From CAWEQW01 sp963811365 (GTDB taxonomy: Bacteria > Actinomycetota > Actinomycetes > Propionibacteriales > Nocardioidaceae): a DNA stretch of 64,000 bases. The stretch lies in assembly GCA_963811365.1 (NCBI GenBank), contig CAWEQW010000008.1, positions 186,001 through 250,000 of the forward strand, written 5' to 3'. The position numbers and the translations under genes are program-made. Every line of letters starts with the position of its first letter. The stretch's first letter is position 1. Below the pieces are notes generated by a model. That model made no database searches. It saw only the letters and a list, made by a program, of their open reading frames with translations, and was not told the origin of the DNA. Below are positions 8,587 through 16,399 of the stretch, one piece after another.

Positions 8587-9531
8587 CTATGGTCGGCGCG
8601 CGAGGTCCGCCGCACCCAGCATGCCCGCCCGGTTGCCGAGCACGGCCTGCCGGATCTCCAGGAACGGCCGGTAGTTGCGACCGGTGAGGCTGGAGCGGAA
8701 CGCACTGCGGATCGGGTCGAGCAGCAGGTCTCCCGCCTCGGAGACGCCACCGCCGATCACCACGACGGCGGGGTCGAGGACCGCGGTGAGCGTGGCGATG
8801 CCCTCGCCCAGCCAGGCGCCGAGGCCGGCGAGCTGCTCGCGGGCGAACTCGTCGCCGTCGCGGGCGGCCTCGGTGATCAGCGGGCCCGTGATCGCGGCGA
8901 CGTCACCGCCGGCGCGGTCCAGGAGCGCCTTGGCGATCAGCGAGCCCTGCGCCGCCTGCTCGCGGGTCCCGCGCACCAGCGCCGTGCCGCTCGAGTACTG
9001 CTCCCAGCAGCCCAGGTTGCCGCAGCCGCACAACCTGCCGCCCGGCACGACGCGGATGTGCCCGATCTCGGCCGCGACGCCGAAGGCGCCGCGGTGCAGG
9101 CTGCCGTCCAGGACGATGCCGCCGCCGACTCCTGTGCCGACCGTGACCAGCAGCAGGTCGGCGACGTCCGCCGCCGCGCCGAAGGTGAACTCGCCCCACG
9201 CGGCGGCGTTGGCGTCGTTCTCGATGACGACCGGCAGCCCGATCCGCAGCTCGAGGTCACGCTTGAGCGGCTCGTCGCGCCACGCGAGGTTCGGCGCGAA
9301 CAGCACCGTGCTGCGCCGGGCGTCGACGAAGCCGGCGGCGCCGATCCCGACGGCCGCGACGTCGTGGGTCTGCCGCAGCTCGGTCACGATGTCCTGGATG
9401 GCCTGCTCGATGGCGAAGGTGTCCGTCGCCGGGGACTCCCGTCGCGCGGTGGCCAGCACGGCGCCACGCTCGTCCACGACTCCCCCGGCGATCTTGGTCC
9501 CGCCCACGTCGATGCCGACGGTGAGTGCCAT
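8587..9531 (-). CDS. ROK family sugar kinase (glucokinase), copy 2
   Basis: A 314-residue paralogue of the ROK kinase at 3501-4583. Motifs are VGIDVGGTK, VIENDANAAAWGE with the catalytic Asp, VGTGVGGGIV and the zinc motif CGCGNLGCWEQ. The two copies share long blocks such as VGIGAAGFVDA and GCWEQYSSG. Probably cytosolic ATP-dependent hexose phosphorylation. Its ATG at 9531 overlaps the stop of the preceding small gene (TGATG), placing it at the end of the operon ArsA-like ATPase, small protein, ROK. Confidence 0.9.
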   Translation of the reverse strand: MALTVGIDVGGTKIAGGVVDERGAVLATARRESPATDTFAIEQAIQDIVTELRQTHDVAAVGIGAAGFVDARRSTVLFAPNLAWRDEPLKRDLELRIGLPVVIENDANAAAWGEFTFGAAADVADLLLVTVGTGVGGGIVLDGSLHRGAFGVAAEIGHIRVVPGGRLCGCGNLGCWEQYSSGTALVRGTREQAAQGSLIAKALLDRAGGDVAAITGPLITEAARDGDEFAREQLAGLGAWLGEGIATLTAVLDPAVVVIGGGVSEAGDLLLDPIRSAFRSSLTGRNYRPFLEIRQAVLGNRAGMLGAADLARRP

Positions 9532-9963
9532 CAGTCGTCCTCCCAGTCCGCGTCCCCGTCGAGGTCGATGTGCTCGACCGGGGGCTCGGGACGTCTCGCG
9601 CTCGTCTGGTCCGGCACCGCGGGGTCGAGTACGCCGGCCGCGGCCTGCATCAGCGCCGACGCGGCGGTGCCGAGATGCTGCCGGACCTCGGGGCTGGTGC
9701 CACGAACCGCCGAGATCAGCTGGCACACCGGACAGTACCGGCAGCTCTCCGTCACCGGTGGCGACGTGGCTGCCGAGCCCGTCCAGCCAGGCGCTCGCTG
9801 CGCCGGCGAGCCGGGTCCAGCCCGACTCCTCGGTCGCACCACCACCGGGACTGCCTTCGGGAGCGCCGCCGGCTGTGCCGCCGCGGCCCTGCAACGCCTC
9901 CAGCAGCCGCAGCGCCTCCTCGGCGAGGCTGCCGACCGGCTCCTGGTCCCCTCGCTCCGCCAT
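9531..9963 (-). pseudogene. small conserved actinobacterial protein, reading frame broken by a one-base insertion
   Basis: Starts with ATG 9963 four bases after the ATPase stop. The first ~70 residues (SLAEEALRLLEAL, GSHVATGD) are in one frame, but the conserved continuation ESCRYCPVCQLISAVRGTSPE and the acidic end DLDGDADWEDD are in the next frame. The span is 433 bases, one more than a multiple of three. The extra base lies near 9748-9751 (GGAGAGC in coding orientation). The CxxCPVC motif suggests metal binding. Proteins of this shape commonly sit beside the ArsA-like ATPase in actinobacteria. Whether the shift is real or a sequence error is unresolved. Confidence 0.7.
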
Positions 9964-9966
9964 CTC

Positions 9967-11142
9967 TCAGGCACCGCCTTCCTGCGCCCGGAACCGCACC
10001 GTCAGGCTCCCCTGGTCGATCCGGGCACCCGTCACGGTGTGCCGTACCAGTGCCGCCGGCAGGGCCAGCAGCCGTCGATAGGAGCCCACCGTCACCACCA
10101 AGTCGTCTCCGCGTCGGACCAGGTCGACGTCCGACCTGTCGACAAACGGTAGTGCGATGGTCATGGTGGCCCCCGACGCGGACCAGGTGATCCGCACCGG
10201 GCCCTCCCCGGAGGGCTCGGCAAGCGGGTCGTCGTCGCCGTACGCCGCCAGGGCGAGGGCCGCGAGCGCCTCGATGCCGACCGGCTCGCCGGGCCGGTAC
10301 GACGACCGCCACACCGGCAGCCCCGCGAACGACTGCTCGACCTCGGCGAGCACCCCGCCCTGCGCCTGCACCCACTGCCGTCGCCAGTCGTCGGCCCCGG
10401 CCTCGGGAAAGACCCGGTTCGCGACCACGCCGTCGACGCGGTAGCCGAACAGCGACAGGGTGGTCAGCGACCGGCGTGCCTCGGACACCACCACGGTCTC
10501 GGGGGTCAGGACCAGCCGCACACTGGCGTCCGGACCGGTGAGGATGCCGTGGACCTCCTCGAGGTCCCGGCGCAGCCGCCGCACCGCGTCGACGACGGCG
10601 TCGTGCGGCATCGGGACGCCGGCGGCCCGCGCCAGCACCGGGCGCAGCGCCCGGAGGACCCCGGGTTCGGAGGGAAGGACCCGGTCCAGGTACCAGCCGA
10701 GCACCTCGGGCAGCGCGAGCAGCCGCAGCGTCTCGGCCGTCGGTGCGCAGTCCACGACCACGGCCTGCCACTGCCCGGACTGCACCTGGGTGCGCAGCTC
10801 CAGCAGCGCCAGCACCTCCTCGGCGCCCGGGACGACGGTCAGCTCCTCGGCCCGGATCGGGTCCACCCCGGCGGCGTCGAGAAGCGTGAGCAGGTAGCGC
10901 TGGACGTCGGCCCAGGACCGCTCGAACATCCGCTGGGCGTCGACCTGCTGCACGAAGAGCCGTTCGGCCACCTGCGTCGGCTCGGCACCGACCCGCGTGG
11001 CGAACGCGTCGGCGAGGGAGTGGGAGGCGTCCGTGGACAGCACGAGCGTGCGGTGCCCCGAAGCAGCGGCCAGGGCCGCCGTACCGGCCGCTGCGGTGGT
11101 CTTGCCGACGCCGCCCTTGCCGGTGAACAGGATCGTGCGCAA
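9967..11142 (-). CDS. ArsA/Get3-family ATPase
   Basis: A 391-residue P-loop ATPase. TGKGGVGKTTAAAG at residues 7-20 is the deviant Walker A, LSTDASHSLADAF the switch I region, and VVVDCAPTAETLRLL the switch II motif of the ArsA/GET3 group; a small C-terminal beta-rich domain (VRITWSASGATMTIALPF) resembles the alpha-crystallin-like tail of bacterial ArsA-like proteins. It is not an arsenite pump in this setting. The position next to the SRPBCC gene and fadD15 matches Rv2184c (recalled). Its cellular role is undefined. It is followed at once by the SRPBCC gene on the same strand upstream. Confidence 0.9.
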   Translation of the reverse strand: MRTILFTGKGGVGKTTAAAGTAALAAASGHRTLVLSTDASHSLADAFATRVGAEPTQVAERLFVQQVDAQRMFERSWADVQRYLLTLLDAAGVDPIRAEELTVVPGAEEVLALLELRTQVQSGQWQAVVVDCAPTAETLRLLALPEVLGWYLDRVLPSEPGVLRALRPVLARAAGVPMPHDAVVDAVRRLRRDLEEVHGILTGPDASVRLVLTPETVVVSEARRSLTTLSLFGYRVDGVVANRVFPEAGADDWRRQWVQAQGGVLAEVEQSFAGLPVWRSSYRPGEPVGIEALAALALAAYGDDDPLAEPSGEGPVRITWSASGATMTIALPFVDRSDVDLVRRGDDLVVTVGSYRRLLALPAALVRHTVTGARIDQGSLTVRFRAQEGGA

Positions 11143-11144
11143 GG

Positions 11145-11582
11145 TCAGTCGATCGACTCGACGCGCTTCTTGAGGCCCCGCAGCGCGGTGTCGATGATGA
11201 CCTTCTCCGCCTTGCGCTTCAGCATCCCGATCATCGGGATGGCGATGTCGACGGAGAGCCGGTAGGTCACCTCCGTCACGTCGCCGCGCTCGTCGAGGAG
11301 GTAGGCGCCGTCCATGGCCCTCAGCATCGTGCCGTCCGCCAGCGTCCAGGTCACCGCCCGGTCGCCGTCCCAGACGTACGCCAGGGTGTAGGAGTCGCGG
11401 ATCGGCGCGGCGTCGAGCTGGAAGTGCACCTTCAACGGCCGGTCACCGGGCCCGGGCTCGACAACCGACGCCGACCGCACGCCCTGCGCCCAGGCCGGGT
11501 AGGCGTCGAAGTCGGCGATCACCCCCATGACCGCGGGCGCACCAGCGGCGATCACGATGCTGGACGTGGTCTGCTCGGCCAT
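11145..11582 (-). CDS. SRPBCC (START-like, polyketide cyclase/dehydrase) family protein
   Basis: A 145-residue protein starting at ATG 11582. IVIAAGAPAVMGVIADFDAYPAWAQGV is the typical N-terminal strand-helix of SRPBCC lipid-binding proteins, and YRLSVDIAIPMIGMLKRKAEKVIIDTALRGLKKRVE forms the C-terminal helix over the hydrophobic cavity. It lies 2 bases from the ATPase gene and is divergent from fadD15, as in Rv2185c (recalled). A lipid or acyl-chain binding role is plausible; ligand unknown. Confidence 0.85.
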   Translation of the reverse strand: MAEQTTSSIVIAAGAPAVMGVIADFDAYPAWAQGVRSASVVEPGPGDRPLKVHFQLDAAPIRDSYTLAYVWDGDRAVTWTLADGTMLRAMDGAYLLDERGDVTEVTYRLSVDIAIPMIGMLKRKAEKVIIDTALRGLKKRVESID

Positions 11583-11715
11583 GACGTGGCGGGCCCCTTC
11601 TCGGCTCGGTCGGCTCCGGCCGCGAGCGTATCCGATCGGCGCCGACCACGGCTCCGGGCAGGGCCGCGGGGTACTCTGCCAGCGCAGAGGCACCACGAGA
11701 AGGCGGAGGGACTGC

Positions 11716-13695
11716 GTGCGGGAGTACTCCACGCCCTTGACGGTCGAGATCCCGGAGACCGGCAACCTCACCGACGACATCGTCCGCAACGCCGAGCAGC
11801 GCCCCGAGGCGGTCTCGTTCGCCCGCAAGGACGCCGACGGCTGGTCGGACGTGACCGCCGCGGCGTTCCTGGAGCAGGTGCGCGCGGTCGCCAAGGGAAT
11901 CCTCGCCTCGGGCGTCCGGGTGGGTGACCGGGTGGCGATCTTCTCCCGGACCCGTTACGAGTGGACCCTCCTGGACTATGCGATCTGGTACGCCGGAGCG
12001 GTCACCGTGCCGGTCTACGAGACGTCCGCCCCTGCCCAGGTGGAGTGGATCCTCGGCGACTCCGAGACACGCGCGGTGGTCGTGGAGACCGGGCAGCACG
12101 CCGCGGTCGTCGGCGGCGTACGCCCGGGGCTGCCTCTGCTGGAGGAGATCTGGACGCTGGAGCCGGAGGAGGACGGGGGTCCGGGAGCGGTCGCCCTGCT
12201 CACCGCGCGGGGAGCGGCGGTCACCGACCGCGAGCTCGAGGGCCGGCGTGCGGCGCTGACCCCCGAGTCGCTGGCGACGCTGATCTACACCTCGGGCACG
12301 ACGGGCCGGCCCAAGGGCTGCATGCTGACCCACGGCAACTTCATGTTCGAGCTCGGCGTGGGCGTCGACGCGCTGCACGAGCTCTTCGAGCGCGACGACG
12401 CCTCGACGCTGCTGTTCCTGCCGCTCGCGCACGTGTTCGCGCGGATCATCCAGATCGGCGCCGTGAAGGCAGGCGTCCGGCTCGGCCACTGCCCGGACAT
12501 CAAGCACCTGATGGCCGACCTCGGCTCCTTCCGGCCCACGTTCGTGCTCGCCGTGCCACGGGTGTTCGAGAAGGTCTTCAACACCGCCTCCCAGCGCGCC
12601 GCCGCCGACGGACGGGGCCGGATCTTCGACGCCGCCTCCGACGTCGCCATCGCGACCAGCCGCGCCCGGGACAAGGGCCGGGTCGGGCCACTGCTGCGGA
12701 TCCGGCACGCGATCTTCGACCGCCTGGTGTACGCCCGGCTGCGCGCCGCCCTCGGAGGCCGGTGCGGCTACGCCATCTCGGGCGGGGCCCCGCTCGGCGA
12801 GCGGCTCGGCCACTTCTACCGGGGCATCGGCCTCGTCGTCCTCGAGGGCTACGGCCTCACCGAGACCACGGCCGCGCTGACCGCGAACCTGCCCGGGGCG
12901 GTGAAGATCGGCGCGGTCGGCCGCCCGCTGCCCGGCACCAGCGTCCGGGTGGCCGAGGACGGGGAGCTGGTGGTGCGCGGCGGGCAGGTGCTCCGCGGCT
13001 ACTGGCGCAACGACGCCGCCACCGCCGACGTGCTGGACAAGGACGGATGGCTCCGCACCGGCGACCTCGGCGAGATCGACGACGAGGGCTTCGTGACGAT
13101 CACCGGGCGCAAGAAGGAGATCCTGGTGACCGCCGGCGGCAAGAACGTCTCGCCCTCGGCCCTGGAGGACCGGATCCGTGCGCACCACCTGGTGAGCCAG
13201 TGCATGGTGGTCGGTGACGGCCGCCCGTTCATCGCCGCGCTGGTCACTATCGACCCCGAGACGCTCGCGCTCTGGGCAGCCCAGCACGACCGGTCCGTGG
13301 CCGACATCGACGTCACCACGGACCCCGACGTGCGCGCAGAGGTCCAGCAGGCCGTCGACGATGCCAACCGGGCGGTCTCCCGTGCGGAGTCGGTGCGCAA
13401 GTTCACGATCCTGCCCGCGGACTGGACCGAGGAGGGCGGCGAGCTGACGCCGTCGCTGAAGATCCGCCGGAGCGTCGTGATGCGGGAGTACCGGGCGGAC
13501 GTCGAGGAGCTGTTCGTCCACCGCGGCTGGTTGTTGTGTTTGGCGGTCGCTGACCCTGGTGGTGGTCGGTGGGGTGTCGTGGCGACACCCGGATGCGATC
13601 TTCGGCGTCGGTGCCGCCTGGAGGCGTCCATGCGGCCGTTGGGGCTGGCCGCAGGGGTTCGCGTCAGCTGGTCGCCAGGCCCGTCAGGCCGTTGA
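11716..13695 (+). CDS. fadD15: long-chain fatty-acid--CoA ligase (FadD15-like), C-terminus extended by IS insertion
   Basis: Activates fatty acids to acyl-CoA through an acyl-adenylate. Starts at GTG 11716 behind GGAGGG. YTSGTTGRPKG (residues ~190-200) is the AMP-binding P-loop, GYGLTETTA (~377) the adenylate motif, RTGDLGEID (~447) and GRKKEILVTAGGKNVSP (~460-477, with the catalytic Lys) complete the family set. The native protein should end after about 604 residues near VEELFVHRG. Here reading continues for 55 residues into the IS element (RGWLLCLAVAD onward) and ends antisense to the transposase gene. Catalytic residues are all intact, so activity may be retained. Confidence 0.9.
   Translation: MREYSTPLTVEIPETGNLTDDIVRNAEQRPEAVSFARKDADGWSDVTAAAFLEQVRAVAKGILASGVRVGDRVAIFSRTRYEWTLLDYAIWYAGAVTVPVYETSAPAQVEWILGDSETRAVVVETGQHAAVVGGVRPGLPLLEEIWTLEPEEDGGPGAVALLTARGAAVTDRELEGRRAALTPESLATLIYTSGTTGRPKGCMLTHGNFMFELGVGVDALHELFERDDASTLLFLPLAHVFARIIQIGAVKAGVRLGHCPDIKHLMADLGSFRPTFVLAVPRVFEKVFNTASQRAAADGRGRIFDAASDVAIATSRARDKGRVGPLLRIRHAIFDRLVYARLRAALGGRCGYAISGGAPLGERLGHFYRGIGLVVLEGYGLTETTAALTANLPGAVKIGAVGRPLPGTSVRVAEDGELVVRGGQVLRGYWRNDAATADVLDKDGWLRTGDLGEIDDEGFVTITGRKKEILVTAGGKNVSPSALEDRIRAHHLVSQCMVVGDGRPFIAALVTIDPETLALWAAQHDRSVADIDVTTDPDVRAEVQQAVDDANRAVSRAESVRKFTILPADWTEEGGELTPSLKIRRSVVMREYRADVEELFVHRGWLLCLAVADPGGGRWGVVATPGCDLRRRCRLEASMRPLGLAAGVRVSWSPGPSGR
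13572..13590. terminator. strong hairpin inside IS left end
   Basis: A perfect 8-base stem GGGTGTCG / CGACACCC with a 3-base TGG loop, about 75 bases beyond the transposase stop. It could stop transcription entering or leaving the IS, or be a structural end feature. No T-run follows on either side, so a terminator role is only a suggestion. Confidence 0.35.
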
Positions 13696-15058
13696 TACCG
13701 ATCGTGCCGTGGAGCTTGCGCAGGTTGTGACAGGCCGCGAGCAGCAGCCACTCACCTCGGGCACCGTCCAGGCCGCGGAGCAGGAGCTGTTTGGCGTTCT
13801 GCAAGGTGGCCATCTGCCCGAACACCGGTTCCACGATCGTCTTGCGTCGGGCGTAGACCGCCCGGCCTCGCTTGGTGGCCAGCTTGCGGGCCATCCGCTG
13901 CCTCGCGGTGGCGTGCTTGGGGATCGGTCCGCGGGGCGCGACCGGGACTGGGTCGTCGTGCTTGGCCCGGCCCAAGGCGATGAAGAACTCCGTCCCCGTC
14001 TGCGCACCGACGGCAGCACCTTGCTGCAGGTTGTCCTCGGAGCAGTAGCCGGCATCGGCGAGCAGCTGGGTCGGGGCGTGTCCGGTGTTGACGATGGTCT
14101 GCTCGGTCAGCGGGATCAGGTTGGCCACGTCGGCAGCGCAGTCGGTGACGTCGGCGGCCACGATCACCTGATGCGCGGCGTCGACCACGGCTTGGCCGTT
14201 GAAGCACTGGTGGAACGCCCCGTCGGAGGTCTTCATGATCTTCGACTCCGGATCGGTGAAGTTCCGTTGCGCCTTCGGCCTCGGCACCGCGGTCTCACCG
14301 GCCTGAGCGACCCGCTCCGCGGTGGCCTCCTCGTCCTCGCCCTTCTCCGCGGCCTTCTCCTCCGCGGCGGCCTTCGCGCGGTCGCGGGCCTGATCCTCCA
14401 GCGCCTGCTTGGCCTCGCGGATCTTCGCCAGCCGGGTCTCGCGGCGGCGCAGCTGCTCAGGCAGCTCGTCGCCGCGACGGTCCTTGCCGTAGTTGGCGTC
14501 CTCGGCCTTGTCGATCGCCTCGGCCTCGGCCAACAGATCGGTCACCTCCTGGGCGAGGATCTTCTCCTTCTCGCTCATCCGCGCATAGCTCATCGCCTTG
14601 CGCCGCGACGCGTTCGCCCGCAGCTTGGTGCCATCGAGCGCGACCTGCCCGAGCTTGACCATCCCCGCGGCCTGGCACAGGGCGAGCGCCTGCACGAACA
14701 GGTGCCCCAACGCGGACAGGTGGCGCTTGCGGAACCGGCCGATCGACCGGTAGTCCGGCGCCGCACCCGCGGCCAGCCACCGGAACGCGACCACGTCGAC
14801 ACAGGCCGCCTCGAGCTTGCGAGAGGACCGCACCCCGGTGGTGTAGCCGTACAACAAGATCCGCACCATCAGGCGCGGGTCATACGGCGGCGCACCCCGG
14901 CCCTCGGTGTAGGAGGCGTGGATCCGGGACAGATCCAGGTGCTCATCGACCAGCTCGGCGATGAACCGGGCCAAGTGGTCGGCCGGCAGCCACTCATCCA
15001 ACGACGGCGGCAACAACAGGTCCTGGGCCGGGTCGAACCCCCGAAACGTCTTGTCCAC
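13664..15058 (-). CDS. IS1182 family transposase
   Basis: DDE transposase. The N-terminal DUF772-type region (LPPSLDEWLPADHLARF, RGAPPYDPRLMVRILLYGY) is followed by an Ala/Glu/Lys-rich coiled-coil insert (residues ~190-240) and the DDE domain: VALDGTKLRAN (first Asp), LLADAGYCSE (second Asp) and KTIVEPVFGQMATLQNAKQLLLRG with the final Glu. The frame is open to an ATG at 15169, but that lies only 5 bases inside the inferred IS end; GTG 15058, preceded by GGAGGGG, fits better and gives 464 residues. It looks intact and may still be mobile. Confidence 0.85.
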   Translation of the reverse strand: MDKTFRGFDPAQDLLLPPSLDEWLPADHLARFIAELVDEHLDLSRIHASYTEGRGAPPYDPRLMVRILLYGYTTGVRSSRKLEAACVDVVAFRWLAAGAAPDYRSIGRFRKRHLSALGHLFVQALALCQAAGMVKLGQVALDGTKLRANASRRKAMSYARMSEKEKILAQEVTDLLAEAEAIDKAEDANYGKDRRGDELPEQLRRRETRLAKIREAKQALEDQARDRAKAAAEEKAAEKGEDEEATAERVAQAGETAVPRPKAQRNFTDPESKIMKTSDGAFHQCFNGQAVVDAAHQVIVAADVTDCAADVANLIPLTEQTIVNTGHAPTQLLADAGYCSEDNLQQGAAVGAQTGTEFFIALGRAKHDDPVPVAPRGPIPKHATARQRMARKLATKRGRAVYARRKTIVEPVFGQMATLQNAKQLLLRGLDGARGEWLLLAACHNLRKLHGTIGINGLTGLATS

Positions 15059-15174
15059 CGGCCCCTCCGAGGCGCTCGGCGCCTCGACGTACTCGCCCGG
15101 CGCTACCTCGAACAGGCCCTCACAGTTCTCCTCGGCTGGCACACCAAAGTCTCTCCCGAACCCGCACAACAGCC

Positions 15175-15662
15175 GAGCAACCCCACTGGCGTGTTACTGA
15201 CCCACGCTCCTAGCCGGCCTCTCACCGGCCACGCGACCGGCGAGAGCGGGTAGACGCCTCCGACCGGGCCGCGTCCGCTGATTGGGAACGGGGTGGCGGG
15301 TCACAGGGCTGCCGAGCCGCGCTGGACCTTGGTGCGGTCTCGGTAGGTCTCGGCGTCCGGGCCGGGACCGTCCTCGTCGTTAGCCTCGACCTTGCGGCGC
15401 TCGGCCTGGTCCCCGCGCTCGGGATGGTGGCAGCGCTCGGGGATGGTGGCCGCGCTCTTCACCCTGCGCAGGTGCTGACCGGCCCGGCTGGACAAGTCCT
15501 CGTCACATCTGCCGCGGATAGGCCAAATCGCCCATTCCCGAGACATAGCACATTTTCTCCGTGACCCTTGACTCAGGGCCATCATGGCTCACCGGGGTCA
15601 GGCCAGGGGACTCTGACCAGCCAGCCTGTCCACGGCAGGTCCGAGCAGACATCAGGACACGG
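15175..15662. other. intergenic region between the IS and cpaB
   Basis: About 490 bases without a convincing gene. A minus-strand reading frame at 15301-15585 is 94 codons long, rich in Arg, Glu and Asp (ending KVQRGSAAL), and could be a gene remnant, but matches no family I recognise. The part near the IS contains CTCTCACCGG...CCGGCGAGAG, a hairpin with one mismatch that may be the former fadD15 terminator. The right part holds GGTCAG...CTGACC (arms around 15596 and 15613) and the half-site pair at 15563-15580, probably the cpaB control region. Confidence 0.4.
15563..15580. promoter_or_regulatory. AGGGYC half-site pair upstream of cpaB
   Basis: GACCCT-TGACTC-AGGGCC, about 84 bases before the cpaB start. 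The half-sites are the same as in the inverted repeats upstream of the flp genes, but in everted order with the same 6-base spacer. TTGACT inside it could also be a -35 box, though no good -10 lies at the right distance. Confidence 0.3.
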
Positions 15663-15663
15663 C

Positions 15664-16395
15664 ATGGGACGCAGGACAGTTCTCTTGATCGTCGCGGCGC
15701 TGATCGCCGCGCTCGGCAGCGCGATGGTGTTCCTCTACGCACAGAACGCCGACAACCGGGCAGCAGCCAACCAGGATCTCGTCCAGGTGCTGAAGGCGAC
15801 CGCCCAGATCGACCCGGGAGAGTCGGTGCAGAAGGCCCAGGCCGCCGGCAAGTTCGCCCTCGCCACAGTCCCGAGGTCCCAGGTCCTGGCCGGAGCGGTC
15901 GCCACCACGTCCGGCATGGAGAACGACGTGGCGCTGACCACGATCTTCCCCAAGGAGCAGATCGTCACGGGCAAGTTCGGCTCAGCAGGCGAACAGGACG
16001 TGCTGAGCATCCCCGACGGCTCCATCGCCATCTCGGTCAACCTCACCGACACCGGCCGGGTGTCAGGGTTCGTGAACCCGGGGGCAGACGTCGCGATCTT
16101 CGTGTCCGGAACCTCGGACTCGACGGCCCTTTCCGGGACCCGGCTGCTCCTGCCGAAAGTCAGGGTGATCGGGGTCGGTGACACGTCGCTTGTCTCCACC
16201 ACTACGACGAACCAGGCCGGCTCGCAGACCACCGAAGAGCTGCCCAAGACCCTGATGACCCTGGCGGTCAGCCAGGACGAGGCGGAGAAGATCCTGTTCG
16301 CCGCCGACAACGGGGTGTTGAGCTTCGGACTGCTCAACGACAAGTCGAAGGTGAAGCCTGGCCCGGGTGTCAACGCCGCGAACCTGTTCGGATGA
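15664..16395 (+). CDS. cpaB: CpaB-like Flp pilus assembly protein (SAF domain)
   Basis: A 243-residue protein. ATG 15664 is chosen over the upstream ATG at 15568 because MGRRTVLLIVAALIAALGSAMVFLY, the single membrane anchor, begins here and AGGA precedes it. The periplasm-facing part carries a SAF-like region (VPRSQVLAG, TTIFPKEQIV) and the RcpC/CpaB domain (IPDGSIAISVNLTDTGRVSGFVNPGADV). CpaB proteins act in assembly or gating of the Tad secretion system at the envelope. First gene of a tight tad operon, followed 4 bases later by cpaE. Confidence 0.85.
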   Translation: MGRRTVLLIVAALIAALGSAMVFLYAQNADNRAAANQDLVQVLKATAQIDPGESVQKAQAAGKFALATVPRSQVLAGAVATTSGMENDVALTTIFPKEQIVTGKFGSAGEQDVLSIPDGSIAISVNLTDTGRVSGFVNPGADVAIFVSGTSDSTALSGTRLLLPKVRVIGVGDTSLVSTTTTNQAGSQTTEELPKTLMTLAVSQDEAEKILFAADNGVLSFGLLNDKSKVKPGPGVNAANLFG

Positions 16396-16399
16396 CCTG

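Larger units (their letters stand above)
13529..15174. mobile_element. IS1182-family insertion sequence (ends inferred)
   Basis: A single transposase gene flanked by short imperfect inverted ends: GGTTGTTGTG at 13529-13538 and, read from the other strand, GGCTGTTGTG ending at 15174, with about 10 of 11 matching bases before they diverge. Joining the left flank (ending ...CGCGGCT) to the right flank (GAGCAACC...) recreates a TGA stop in the fadD15 frame, which supports these ends. No clear target duplication is visible, so the boundaries are uncertain by a few bases. Confidence 0.6.

Noticed and set aside
9967..11142. Arsenite-resistance function for the ArsA-like ATPase
   Set aside because: No arsB, arsR or arsC gene nearby and the conserved neighbourhood is envelope/lipid related, so only the ATPase family is claimed.
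15301..15585. A 94-codon minus-strand frame next to the IS
   Set aside because: Not called as a gene: no recognised family, no ribosome-binding site, and composition typical of random high-GC frames. It may be a remnant and is described in the intergenic entry.
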